A DNA stretch of 64,000 nucleotides from Amycolatopsis saalfeldensis (lineage in GTDB: Bacteria > Actinomycetota > Actinomycetes > Mycobacteriales > Pseudonocardiaceae). The position numbers and the translations under genes are program-made. Positions 24,813-32,732 of this stretch are shown in pieces. Position 1 is the stretch's first letter, and every line of letters begins with the position of its first letter. Under the pieces are notes generated by a model. That model saw only the letters and a list, made by a program, of their open reading frames with translations, did no database searches and was not told the origin of the DNA. Location: the NCBI RefSeq assembly GCF_900110575.1, contig NZ_FOEF01000017.1, positions 62,001-126,000 on the forward strand, read 5' to 3'.

Positions 24813-26339
24813 ATGCAGCTGCTCACCAGTTCCGGACGCCCGCCGGGCGACGAACCGGTGGCGGACGCCCCTGAACTCGCCGCGGAAGTGACTCCGGCGA
24901 CGCGGGTGCGGGTGTTGTTCTCCGCCGCCGTCGGGCCGCTGATCACGGGATACGCCCTGGTCGCGACCTTGATCGCGCTCGTCACGCTGACCGCCGACCG
25001 GTTCTCCGCCACGGGTGCGCTGCTCACGGCCGGGCCGGGCTGGCTCGCCGCGTACCAGGTGCAGCTCGGCATCGGCGGCCACCCGCTGGGCGTGCTGCCG
25101 TTGCTGCCCACGGCCGGTGCGGTGCTGCTGGTCGCGCGGACGGCGTCCGGCGCCGTCCAGCGGCTGGGGCTCGCGCGGCCGCGGCAGGCCGTCGGGCTGG
25201 TCGCGGTGATCGCCGGCGCGCACGCGCTGTTCGGCCTGGTCATCGCGCTGCTCGCGCTTGGCGCGCCGGTGCGCGTGAACCCGGCGCTCGCGTTCGCCGT
25301 GCCCGGCCTGCTGGCCGCGCTGGCCGCCACCGCCGGGGTGGTGCGCCGCTGCGGCCTGCCCCACGCCGTCGCCGAGCGTCTCGACCCGCTGGCCGCGCGC
25401 GGCGCCCGGGCCGGCGCCCTCGGGCTGGCCGCGCTGGTGCTGGTGGGCGCGCTGGTGTTCACGCTCGCCACGGTCCTGTCGATGTCCACTGTGGACAACC
25501 TGTTCGAGCCCTCGGTCGGCAGCAGCTTGGGACTCCTGCTGCTTTCGGTGCTGTACCTGCCCAACGCCGTCGTGGCGGCGATGTCGTTCGTCACCGGGCC
25601 CGGGTTCACGATCGGCTCGCTCGACGTCAGCCTGGTCGGCTACCGCGGCGGCGACGTGCCCGCGCTGCCGCTGCTCGGCGGCATCCCCGCGCACTCCGCC
25701 GTGTGGTGGCCCGCGCTGCTGGTGCTGCCGGCCGCCGTCGGCGCGCTCGTCGGCTGGTCGGTCCGCCGGGTGGACGACGACCCGGCCGCGCGCATCCGCG
25801 TGGTCGCCGTCGCGGGCGCCGTGGTCGGCTTCGGCTGCGTGGTGCTGGGGACCCTCGCGGGCGGACGGCTCGGCGACGGCCCGTTCGACCCGGTCAGCGT
25901 GCCGGTCGGGGTCGCCTCGATCGTGGCGTTCTGCTGGATCGTGATCCCGGGCGGGTTCGTGGCGTTCTTCGCCGGGGAGCACGCGCCGGCCGCGCCGCCC
26001 ACCACGCTGGACGTCGAGCCGGACGAGGACTTCGACGAGGAGCCGGCCGAGGAGCCTGAGGAGTCCGAAGAGTCCGAAGAGGACACGGCCGAGGACGCCG
26101 ACGCTTCGGACGAGCCCGAAGCCGCCGAGGACCCCGACGGGCCGGAGGCCGAGCCGGAGCCCGGCCCGGACGTCGCCGAGACCGACGAGTTCGACGCCGA
26201 AGCCGACGCGGAACTGGGCCTGGAGCAGCCGGAGGACGTGGTCCTCGACGAGCCGGAGCCCCCGGCCGAGCCGCCCGGCGCTGTGACCGGGTCCACCGAG
26301 GCCTCCGTCGACGAGAAGTCCCGCGAGGACGACCGTTAG
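24813..26339 (+). CDS. DUF6350 membrane protein, PerM-like
   Basis: 508 residues. About eight or nine membrane segments lie between residues 30 and 390, for example AVGPLITGYALVATLIALVT and LALVLVGALVFTLATVLSM-like stretches, with the WLAAYQVQLG and GGIPAHSAVWWPALLVLPA segments characteristic of the family. The cytosolic tail (about 400-508) is extremely acidic (Glu/Asp/Pro-rich). It holds the position of M. tuberculosis Rv0955 (PerM), which is needed for persistence and stabilises the divisome protein FtsB, so a division role is likely. ATG at 24813 has no good ribosome-binding site. Confidence 0.82.
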   Translation: MQLLTSSGRPPGDEPVADAPELAAEVTPATRVRVLFSAAVGPLITGYALVATLIALVTLTADRFSATGALLTAGPGWLAAYQVQLGIGGHPLGVLPLLPTAGAVLLVARTASGAVQRLGLARPRQAVGLVAVIAGAHALFGLVIALLALGAPVRVNPALAFAVPGLLAALAATAGVVRRCGLPHAVAERLDPLAARGARAGALGLAALVLVGALVFTLATVLSMSTVDNLFEPSVGSSLGLLLLSVLYLPNAVVAAMSFVTGPGFTIGSLDVSLVGYRGGDVPALPLLGGIPAHSAVWWPALLVLPAAVGALVGWSVRRVDDDPAARIRVVAVAGAVVGFGCVVLGTLAGGRLGDGPFDPVSVPVGVASIVAFCWIVIPGGFVAFFAGEHAPAAPPTTLDVEPDEDFDEEPAEEPEESEESEEDTAEDADASDEPEAAEDPDGPEAEPEPGPDVAETDEFDAEADAELGLEQPEDVVLDEPEPPAEPPGAVTGSTEASVDEKSREDDR

Positions 26340-26377
26340 GGTTGGGGTGACCTGCTGAAGCGCCGTGCGCCCGAGGC

Positions 26378-27031
26378 GTGCCGCCGTGCAAGGAGCCCGT
26401 TCTGGCCAGTCGCTTGGACCTGCCCACCCCGGTGAAGATCGTCGTGCTCGCGTCCGGTTCCGGCACGCTGCTGCAGGCGCTGCTCGACGCCGTCGCGCGC
26501 CCCGGCTTCCCCGCCGACGTCGCCGCGGTCGGCGCGGACCGCACGGGCATCGAGGCACTGGCCAGGGCCGAGCGCGCGGACGTGCCGTCGTTCACCGTCC
26601 GCGTCGCCGACCACCCCGACCGCGCGGCCTGGGACGAGGCGCTGACCCAGGCCGTCGCCGTCTACCAGCCCGATCTGGTGGTGTCGGCGGGCTTCATGAA
26701 GATCCTCGGCCCGCGGTTCCTGTCCCGGTTCGAGAACCGGGTGGTCAACACGCATCCGGCGCTGCTGCCGTCGTTCCCGGGCATGCACGCGGTCGCGGAC
26801 GCGCTGGCGGCCGGGGTCAAAGTCACCGGGTCGACCGTGCACTTCGTCGACGCGGGGGTGGACACCGGCCCCGTCATCGCCCAGGAGGCGGTGGTGGTGG
26901 AGACCGAGGACACCGAAGACGTCCTGCACGAGCGGATCAAGGCCGTGGAACGCAGGCTGCTGGTTGAAACGATCGAGCGACTCGGCCGTGGTGGCTGCAC
27001 CGTGGACGGACGAAAGGTGAGGTTTTCGTGA
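26378..27031 (+). CDS. purN: Phosphoribosylglycinamide formyltransferase
   Basis: Transfers formyl from 10-formyl-THF to GAR in purine synthesis. It shows VKIVVLASGSGTLLQALLDA, the catalytic NTHPALLPSFPG (Asn and His), and GSTVHFVDAGVDTGPVIAQE with the catalytic Asp. The start is uncertain. GTG at 26378 is the only conventional upstream start, but a perfect AAGGAG (26390-26395) lies inside that frame 6 bases before a CTG at 26402, which would give 209 residues beginning ASRLDLPTP. Translation from CTG is therefore a real possibility. The stop overlaps the purH GTG (GTGA). Confidence 0.95.
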   Translation: MPPCKEPVLASRLDLPTPVKIVVLASGSGTLLQALLDAVARPGFPADVAAVGADRTGIEALARAERADVPSFTVRVADHPDRAAWDEALTQAVAVYQPDLVVSAGFMKILGPRFLSRFENRVVNTHPALLPSFPGMHAVADALAAGVKVTGSTVHFVDAGVDTGPVIAQEAVVVETEDTEDVLHERIKAVERRLLVETIERLGRGGCTVDGRKVRFS

Positions 27032-28590
27032 GCACTGAACAAGGACGACGCCCGGTCCGGCGCGCGCTGATCGGCGTCTCGGACAAGGCCGGCCTGCTCG
27101 AGCTCGCGACCGGTCTGCACGCGGCCGGCGTGGAGATCGTGTCGACCGGCGGCACCGCGAAGGTGATCGCGAACGCGGGGGTCCCGGTCACGCCGGTCGA
27201 GCAGGTCACCGGGTTCCCGGAGTCGCTCGACGGCCGGGTGAAGACGCTGCACCCGCGCGTGCACGCCGGGCTGCTCGCCGACCAGGGCAACGACGACCAC
27301 GTGGCGCAGCTCAAGAAGCTCGACATCGCGCCGTTCGACCTGCTCGTGGTGAACCTGTACCCGTTCGCGCAGACCGTCGCTTCGGGTGCGAGCCCCGAGG
27401 ACTGCGTGGAGAACATCGACATCGGCGGCCCGGCGATGGTGCGCGCGGCCGCGAAGAACCACGGCAGCGTCGCGGTGGTCGTGGACCCGGCGCGTTACGA
27501 CTGGGTGCTGGAGCGCGTCGGCGAAGGCGGCTTCGAGCTGGCTGACCGCAAGCGGCTCGCGGCACAGGCGTACGCGCACACGGCGGCGTACGACACGGCT
27601 GTCGCTTCGTGGTTCGCGAACTCGTACGCGCCCGCGGACGACACCGGCTTCCCGGACTTCACCGGCGCCACCTGGGAGCGCGCGGACGTGCTGCGCTACG
27701 GCGAGAACCCGCACCAGAAAGCCGCGCTGTACAAGAGCGCGCAGCCGGGGCTGGCGCACGCCGAGCAGCTGCACGGCAAGGCCATGTCGTACAACAACTA
27801 CGTGGACACCGACGCCGCCCGGCGCGCCGCGTTCGACTTCGCCGAGCCCGCCGTCGCGATCATCAAGCACGCGAACCCGTGCGGCATCGCGGTGGGCCTG
27901 GACGTCGCCGAGGCGCACCGCAAGGCGCACGCGTGCGACCCGGTTTCGGCCTACGGCGGCGTGATCGCCACGAACCGGCCGGTGTCCGTGCCGGCCGCGG
28001 AGCAGATCGCCGAGGTGTTCACCGAGGTCGTGCTGGCGCCTGACTTCGAGCCCGAGGCGCTGGAGATCTTGCAGCGCAAGAAGAACGTGCGGCTGCTGAA
28101 GCTGCCGGTGATCGAGAACCCGGCACCGGTCGAGTTCCGGCCGATCTCCGGCGGGGTGCTCGTGCAGACCGTCGACGCGATCGACGCCCCCGGCGACGAC
28201 CCGGCCAACTGGCAGCTCGCGACCGGCGCCCCGGCCGACGAGCGGACGCTGGCGGACCTCGAGTTCGCGTGGCGCTCGCTGCGCGCGGTGAAGTCCAACG
28301 CGATCCTGCTGGCGCACGAGGGCGCCACCGTCGGCGTCGGCATGGGCCAGGTCAACCGCGTCGACTCCTCGCGGCTGGCGGTCACGCGCGCGGGCGACCG
28401 GGCGAAGGGCTCGGTGGGCGCGTCCGACGCGTTCTTCCCGTTCCCGGACGGGCTCGAGGTGCTGATCGAGGCCGGCGTGCGCGCCGTCGTCCAGCCCGGC
28501 GGGTCCATTCGCGACGCCGAGGTGATCGCGGCCGCGGAGGCCGCGGGGATCACGCTGTACCTCACGGGCACGCGCCACTTCGCGCACTGA
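27028..28590 (+). CDS. purH: Bifunctional AICAR transformylase/IMP cyclohydrolase
   Basis: 520 residues, the last two steps of IMP synthesis. The N-terminal IMP cyclohydrolase (MGS-like) domain has RALIGVSDKAGLLELATGL and GGRVKTLHPRVHAGLL-type residues. The C-terminal transformylase domain has LRYGENPHQKAALYK, the catalytic IIKHANPCGIAVG (Lys-His), VSAYGGVIATN and SDAFFPFPDG. It overlaps purN by 4 bases (GTGA), with AAAGGTGAGG as ribosome-binding site. Followed by a strong bidirectional terminator. Confidence 0.97.
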   Translation: MSTEQGRRPVRRALIGVSDKAGLLELATGLHAAGVEIVSTGGTAKVIANAGVPVTPVEQVTGFPESLDGRVKTLHPRVHAGLLADQGNDDHVAQLKKLDIAPFDLLVVNLYPFAQTVASGASPEDCVENIDIGGPAMVRAAAKNHGSVAVVVDPARYDWVLERVGEGGFELADRKRLAAQAYAHTAAYDTAVASWFANSYAPADDTGFPDFTGATWERADVLRYGENPHQKAALYKSAQPGLAHAEQLHGKAMSYNNYVDTDAARRAAFDFAEPAVAIIKHANPCGIAVGLDVAEAHRKAHACDPVSAYGGVIATNRPVSVPAAEQIAEVFTEVVLAPDFEPEALEILQRKKNVRLLKLPVIENPAPVEFRPISGGVLVQTVDAIDAPGDDPANWQLATGAPADERTLADLEFAWRSLRAVKSNAILLAHEGATVGVGMGQVNRVDSSRLAVTRAGDRAKGSVGASDAFFPFPDGLEVLIEAGVRAVVQPGGSIRDAEVIAAAEAAGITLYLTGTRHFAH

Positions 28591-28603
28591 CCGCGGGTTT
28601 TCC

Positions 28604-28633
28604 AGGGCCGGCCGGGGTTTCCCGGCCGGCCCT
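28604..28633. terminator. Bidirectional terminator between purH and acetyltransferase gene
   Basis: AGGGCCGGCCGGG and CCCGGCCGGCCCT form a perfect 13-bp stem with a GTTT loop, followed by TTGTTCG on the plus strand. It lies between convergent genes, 14 bases after purH and 7 bases before the stop of the leftward gene. Confidence 0.85.
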
Positions 28634-28639
28634 TGTTCG

Positions 28640-29149
28640 TCAGCCCTCGCGCAGGAGGCCGTAGACGACCACGTCGCGGTTGGCCCCGTCGCGCCAGACC
28701 GCTTGGCACAGCAGGCCTTCGCGATGGAAGCCGGCCTTCTCCAGCACGCGCTGCTCGGCGACGTTGTCGTCGTCGGTGAACGCCTCCAGCCGGTGCGCGC
28801 GGGTGAAGCGGAACAGGTGCTCGACGAGCAGCCGGTGCGCCTTCGTCCCGGTGCCGTGGCCGCGGTGGTCGGGCAGCAGGGTCACGCCGATCTCGTGACA
28901 GCCGCCGGCCGGCCCGCCGCGGTCGGCGGCTCGCCAGCTGGCCATCCCGGCCAGGGCGCCGTCCACCGTCACGGCGATGAAGCTCGATGCCCCGCCGAGC
29001 AGACCGTCCTCGGCGAAGCGGCGGCGGCGGGCCTGCGCATCGGCGAAACCGTTCCACTGGAACGCCCCGAGCACCTCGGGATCGGTGGCGAACCGGTCGA
29101 GGACCGTCAGGTCGTCTTCGACGAAGGCGCGGAGCGCGACGTGTTTCAC
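28640..29149 (-). CDS. GNAT acetyltransferase, RimJ/RimL type
   Basis: 169 residues. LRAFVEDDLTVLDRFATDPE starts the fold; the acetyl-CoA loop is LLPDHRGHGTGTKAHRLLVE; and NVAEQRVLEKAGFHREGLLC is the usual RimJ-type C-terminus. It acetylates an unknown amine, perhaps a small molecule or protein N-terminus. The GTG start at 29149 overlaps the stop of the TetR gene (GTGA), so the pair is co-transcribed and probably self-regulated. Confidence 0.88.
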   Translation of the reverse strand: MKHVALRAFVEDDLTVLDRFATDPEVLGAFQWNGFADAQARRRRFAEDGLLGGASSFIAVTVDGALAGMASWRAADRGGPAGGCHEIGVTLLPDHRGHGTGTKAHRLLVEHLFRFTRAHRLEAFTDDDNVAEQRVLEKAGFHREGLLCQAVWRDGANRDVVVYGLLREG

Positions 29150-29748
29150 TTCAAGCCCACCAGTTTCGTCAGGAAGCGGTCGATCTGCTCGAGGGCCGGC
29201 GGCCAGTCCAGGTCCGGCTCGTTGATGCGCTGGGAAAGCAAACCGTTGACGGCGGTGCGGAAGTCGATCGTCACGATGGCGGCGTCGCCGGGCGTGGCGA
29301 CACCGGCGTCCATGCAACGCTGGACGGCCGCGCGGGTGCGCCCGATCAGGACCTCCTTGAACGGCATGCCGAGCCGCCGGTGCACCTTGCTCTCGTGGAG
29401 CACCTTGTAGAGGCCGGGGTGCGCCTGCGCCCACTCGGCCTGCGCGAGCGTGCGGCTGCGCAGCTGGGCCGCCGGGTCGCCCTCGTGCGCCTGCTCGGCC
29501 TCGTCGCCGCCGCGCACCAGCTCCTCGTGACAGCGCTGCATGGCGGCGAGCACCAGCGCGTCGCGATCGGGGAAGTACAGGTACACCGACGTCGCCGCGA
29601 TCGACACCTCGCGCGCGACGGCCCGCAGCGACAGGGCCTCGTCGTCGCCCAGCTCTTCGAGCATTCGGACGGCGGCCGTCACGATCTCTTCGCGCAGCAA
29701 CTCACCTTGGCCTCGGGGGTTCGGGCGGCGTCGGGGGGTCTTCTCCAT
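29146..29748 (-). CDS. TetR-family regulator with C-terminal TetR_C domain
   Basis: 200 residues. The helix-turn-helix region is LREEIVTAAVRMLEELGDDE, then LSLRAVAREVSIAATSVYLYFPDRDALVLA (cut here from the full motif). A helical ligand domain follows. ATG at 29748 sits close behind GGGGAGG; a GTG at 29772 would add eight residues. Three operator-like dyads (29780-29831) fill the divergent region to the CMD-domain gene, so it should repress both that gene and its own operon. The ligand is unknown. Confidence 0.9.
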   Translation of the reverse strand: MEKTPRRRPNPRGQGELLREEIVTAAVRMLEELGDDEALSLRAVAREVSIAATSVYLYFPDRDALVLAAMQRCHEELVRGGDEAEQAHEGDPAAQLRSRTLAQAEWAQAHPGLYKVLHESKVHRRLGMPFKEVLIGRTRAAVQRCMDAGVATPGDAAIVTIDFRTAVNGLLSQRINEPDLDWPPALEQIDRFLTKLVGLK

Positions 29749-29779
29749 GGCCTCCCCAGTGTAGCTGGACACCTATTGC

Positions 29780-29831
29780 GCTACAGGTGTAGCTTCATAT
29801 CACGCTACAGCTGTAGCGCTACAAATGTACT
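29780..29831. promoter_or_regulatory. Three TetR operator-like dyads
   Basis: GCTACAGGTGTAGC at 29780-29793, the perfect palindrome GCTACAGCTGTAGC at 29804-29817, and GCTACAAATGTACT at 29818-29831 share the half-site GCTACA. The first two are 24 bases apart and the last two abut. They lie between divergent TetR and CMD-domain genes, the last ending 15 bases before the ATG at 29847. Confidence 0.75.
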
Positions 29832-29846
29832 AAGGGGAGTACTGCT

Positions 29847-30539
29847 ATGACAACGATTGCCGAGAGTTCTCTCGATCGGCTGACGGCGTTGGACCCGGCG
29901 TTCGCGCGGATGGTCGCGGCGACCACGCGGCACCTGCGGGCGGTGCCGGAGCTGACCGAACGGGAGAAGGTGTTCCTGTGCGTGGTCGCGGACGTCTGCC
30001 AGCCGAGCCTCGGCCTGCCGTTCGAGGCGCACGTCCGAGCCGGCCTCGCGGCCGGAGTGTCTGTTGTGGACATTCACACGCTACTGCGGTTCGTCTCCTA
30101 CGACACGGGCTACCCGGCCGCGGCCGCCGGCTTCGAACGGCTCGTCGAACTGGAGGAGGCGCTGGGTCTGCCCCGGCCGGAGGGGCCCCTTCCGGCCGAG
30201 GACCTGCTGGTGCCCGGGCCGAGTCCGATGCCGGCGTCGGCACAGGCGCAGCTGGCCGAGCTGGATCCGCACTTCGCGGAGTACTTCAGCCTGCAGTCGA
30301 GGATGCGGGCCGACGCGGGTTTCGCCGGCCTGAGCGAGCGTGAACGCGCATTCGCGACGATGAGCGTCGACGTGCACTACCAGACCTTGGGGGAGACCTT
30401 CGCGATCCACGTCGGCAGGGCCCTGCGCGCGGGTGCCTCGCCGGACGACGTGCGAGCCGTGCTGCGCTTCAACGCCCAGTTCGGGGCGACGCGGGCCTGG
30501 CAGGGGTGGAAGGCGTTGAACCCGTTGCTGGCCGGGTGA
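29847..30539 (+). CDS. Tandem carboxymuconolactone-decarboxylase-domain protein
   Basis: 230 residues with two CMD domains in tandem: about 35-105 (LTEREKVFLCVVADVCQ, FEAHVRAGLAAGVSVVDIHT) and 155-225 (LSERERAFATMSVDVHYQ, FAIHVGRALRAGASPDDVRA). There is no AhpD-type CxxC pair, so peroxidase activity is unlikely, and the second domain lacks the Cys altogether. It may act on a small aromatic or lactone compound. Its regulator is the divergent TetR. The 3' end overlaps the convergent monooxygenase gene by 71 bases. Confidence 0.85.
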   Translation: MTTIAESSLDRLTALDPAFARMVAATTRHLRAVPELTEREKVFLCVVADVCQPSLGLPFEAHVRAGLAAGVSVVDIHTLLRFVSYDTGYPAAAAGFERLVELEEALGLPRPEGPLPAEDLLVPGPSPMPASAQAQLAELDPHFAEYFSLQSRMRADAGFAGLSERERAFATMSVDVHYQTLGETFAIHVGRALRAGASPDDVRAVLRFNAQFGATRAWQGWKALNPLLAG

Positions 30540-31749
30540 CCTGGGAGTAGTCCGGCAGCTGCCAGTCGCCGCCGCGGTCTTCCTTCGCGAACCGCGCGGC
30601 CAGCTCGGGCAGTCGCAGGAACGTGGCCACCGCGCCCATCGTGCGGATGCTGCCGATTCCCAGCCGGCCCTTGGGGAATCCGAAGCGCAGCAGCTTCGGG
30701 TTGACCTCGCCTTGAAGGTGGTCGACGAACGGCCGCAGCGTCGCGTGGTACCGCGCGAACGCGGCCGGGATGTCGCCCGGGGCCCGGTTGATCTCCCCGG
30801 CCAGGACGTAGGCGCCGACCAGGGCCGCGGAGGTGCCCATGCCGCTGTACGGGGAGCCGCAGTAGCCGGCGTCTCCGACGAGCGCGACCCGGCCCTGTGC
30901 CCAGGTCCCGGTCCGGATCTGGACGACCTCCTGGGAGTAGAAGAACTCGGTCTCCCGCAGGCCGTCGAGGAACCGTTCGGTCTGCCAGCCGGCGCCGCGG
31001 AACCGCTCGGCCCAGAACTGCTTCTGACGGTCGACCGGCTGCCGGTGCACCGCGGTCGCTTCCGCGGAGCTCTCCCACAGCGCGAAGTAGACCTGGGTCC
31101 GGGTGGGATTGTGGCTGCGGCGCATGATCATGCGCCGGCCGGGAGCGTTGTAGGTCTCGCGGATGCTGTCGTCGGTCGCGTCGCGGGGGATGAACCAGTA
31201 CGCCATGTGGATGCCCACCGGCCATTCCGGGGCCGGCGCGTCCGCCGGAAGGAGGTGCCGGCGGACGCGCGAGCCCTGTCCGTCGGCTCCGATCAGCAGG
31301 TCGAACTCCTCCGACGTGCCGTCCGAGAAGTTCGCGAGGACGCGGTCGTTGTCTTGCCGGAAGCTCTCCACGTCCACTCCGAACACGAAGCGCGCGTCGT
31401 CCTTGACCGCCTCGTGGAGGACGCGCACCAGGTCCCCGCGCATGATCTCGTACTCCGAGGTCATGGTCTGGCGGCCCTTGCCGGAGGTGTTGGCGAGCAC
31501 GGCGCCCCACCGGCGGCCCCGTCCGTCCACAAAGGCCACGCCCGGTTCGTCGACGCGGATTTCGCGTACCGCGTCGAGCAGTCCCATGCGGTCGATCGCC
31601 TCGATGCCCTGCCCGCGCAGGTCGATCTGCGCGCCCGTGGCTCGCAGCGCCGGGTGGCGTTCGACGACCACGACCTGGTGGCCGCCACGCGTCAGCCAGT
31701 AGGCGACCGCCTGGCCGGCGATGCCGCCTCCGCATACGAGGACCTTCAT
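30469..31749 (-). CDS. FAD-dependent monooxygenase (TetX/PHBH-like)
   Basis: 426 residues. It shows the Rossmann GxGxxG in KVLVCGGGIAGQAVAYWLTR, Arg after RHPALRATGAQIDLRGQG, the DG motif LLIGADGQGSRVRR, and the GD motif RVALVGDAGYCGSPYSGMGT. Class A flavoprotein hydroxylases of this shape act on aromatic polyketides and include the tetracycline-inactivating TetX group. ATG at 31749 is chosen as GGGAGG lies 6 bases upstream; the ATG at 31755 touches it. The gene is divergent from a TetR-class repressor across two tet-operator-like dyads. Confidence 0.88.
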   Translation of the reverse strand: MKVLVCGGGIAGQAVAYWLTRGGHQVVVVERHPALRATGAQIDLRGQGIEAIDRMGLLDAVREIRVDEPGVAFVDGRGRRWGAVLANTSGKGRQTMTSEYEIMRGDLVRVLHEAVKDDARFVFGVDVESFRQDNDRVLANFSDGTSEEFDLLIGADGQGSRVRRHLLPADAPAPEWPVGIHMAYWFIPRDATDDSIRETYNAPGRRMIMRRSHNPTRTQVYFALWESSAEATAVHRQPVDRQKQFWAERFRGAGWQTERFLDGLRETEFFYSQEVVQIRTGTWAQGRVALVGDAGYCGSPYSGMGTSAALVGAYVLAGEINRAPGDIPAAFARYHATLRPFVDHLQGEVNPKLLRFGFPKGRLGIGSIRTMGAVATFLRLPELAARFAKEDRGGDWQLPDYSQVTRPATGSTPSTPARPASPRTGR

Positions 31750-31792
31750 GGCCATCCTCCCTTTCAGTGATAGGTGATCTGCGCCCAGGGTT

Positions 31793-31833
31793 GCCTATCG
31801 CCGATAGGCTGTCAACCTCTATCGGTGATAGAG
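31793..31833. promoter_or_regulatory. Two tet-operator-like dyads
   Basis: GCCTATCG-C-CGATAGGC (31793-31809) and CTCTATC-GGT-GATAGAG (31817-31833) are both perfect, 24 bases centre to centre. The second matches the classical tetO architecture CTCTATC-N3-GATAGAG. They lie between the monooxygenase start and the TetR start at 31838/31841, and half-site-like GTGATAGG recurs at 31768-31775. Confidence 0.8.
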
Positions 31834-31840
31834 TGCGGTG

Positions 31841-32422
31841 GTGGCGAAGCTGGACCGCGAGATCATCGTCAGCGAGGCGCTGGCCCTGCTCGACGAACTG
31901 GGACTCGATGAAGTGAGCACCCGGCGCCTGGCCAAACGGCTGGGCGTCGAACAGCCCTCGCTGTACTGGCACTTCCCGAGCAAAGCCGTGCTGCTGGAGG
32001 CGATGGCGGACGCCGCGATGGCTCTCCACGCGACAGCTCCGTTGCCCACGCCGTCGGACGACTGGCGCGAATGGCTCCTGGAGAACTCGCGCAGCTTCCG
32101 CCGCGCGCTGTTGGCGCATCGCGACGGGGCGCGGCTGCATGCCGGCACCCGCCCCCGGGGGGCGGACCTTTCCCGCGCCCTCCACAAGGTCGACTTCCTG
32201 ATCGCCGCGGGCCTGCCGGAACGGGACGCGCAGATGGCGATGCTCACCACCGGCCATTTCACGGTCGGGAGCGTGCTGGAGGAACAGGCCGGCGGCGCGC
32301 CCGGCGCGGAGGCGGCCGAGCACCCCCACCCGGACCCGGCGTCCGCGTTCGATGCCGGGCTTGAGCTGATCGTCGACGGTGTGGCGCAACGCGCCGGTCG
32401 GGCCACGTCGAAGCGGCCTTGA
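31841..32422 (+). CDS. TetR-class repressor (TetR_C_1 type)
   Basis: 193 residues. The DNA-binding domain resembles classical tetracycline repressors: LDREIIVSEALALLDELGLD, then STRRLAKRLGVEQPSLYWHF and SKAVLLEAMAD. The C-terminal ligand domain has LLAHRDGARLHAGTRP and TGHFTVGSVLEEQA, matching the TetR(A-D) core in length and pattern. Two tandem GTG codons (31838, 31841) are possible starts. With the tet-operator-like sites and the divergent flavin monooxygenase it forms a module built like tetR-tetX (inference); the ligand may be an aromatic polyketide. Confidence 0.9.
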   Translation: MAKLDREIIVSEALALLDELGLDEVSTRRLAKRLGVEQPSLYWHFPSKAVLLEAMADAAMALHATAPLPTPSDDWREWLLENSRSFRRALLAHRDGARLHAGTRPRGADLSRALHKVDFLIAAGLPERDAQMAMLTTGHFTVGSVLEEQAGGAPGAEAAEHPHPDPASAFDAGLELIVDGVAQRAGRATSKRP

Positions 32423-32457
32423 TCGTGTGACGGATGTCGTGACCCGGCGCGGACCGC

Positions 32458-32487
32458 TTGACAGGGATTCCGGGTCTGGGGTCTACT
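32458..32487 (+). promoter_or_regulatory. Candidate mutasome promoter
   Basis: TTGACA (32458-32463) and TCTACT (32482-32487) are 18 bases apart. Transcription would begin inside the LexA box at 32491-32514, so bound LexA would block it. Confidence 0.5.
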
Positions 32488-32490
32488 GGA

Positions 32491-32514
32491 TGCATCGAAC
32501 AGGTGTTCGATGCA
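32491..32514. promoter_or_regulatory. LexA (SOS) box with extended symmetry
   Basis: TGCATCGAAC and GTTCGATGCA are perfect 10-base arms around AGGT; the core TCGAACAGGTGTTCGA (32495-32510) is the consensus SOS box. It lies over the predicted transcription start of the imuA'-imuB-dnaE2 operon, known SOS targets in mycobacteria. Confidence 0.9.
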
Positions 32515-32732
32515 GGGTGTTGGAGCCGCCTTCCCCGCGGTGAAACGGCGCCCCGTCCGTCCCATGGTCCTTCCGGCGTGGGGACGGGCGGTGTCGCCGG
32601 TGCGTGTCATGGCGTTCGGCGTCATGGCGTGCCGCGGCGCGACGCACGTCGTGTCCGTGTCCGGGCTGCTGCTTTCGAGCGGTGTGCTTTTCGAGTGGCG
32701 CAGCTTTGAGTGTCACGGGGGAGGTGGATGTG

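Larger units (their letters stand above)
32423..32732. other. Leader and promoter region of the mutasome operon
   Basis: 310 bases with no convincing gene. It holds the promoter and LexA box (listed separately) near the left end, then about 220 bases of leader before imuA'. Frames through the leader stay open but show no start with a ribosome-binding site and no recognisable product. Confidence 0.55.

Noticed and set aside
30469..30539. Frameshift explaining the 71-base overlap of the CMD and monooxygenase genes
   Set aside because: Both proteins end at plausible lengths. The monooxygenase simply has a Pro/Thr-rich tail that runs into the neighbour.
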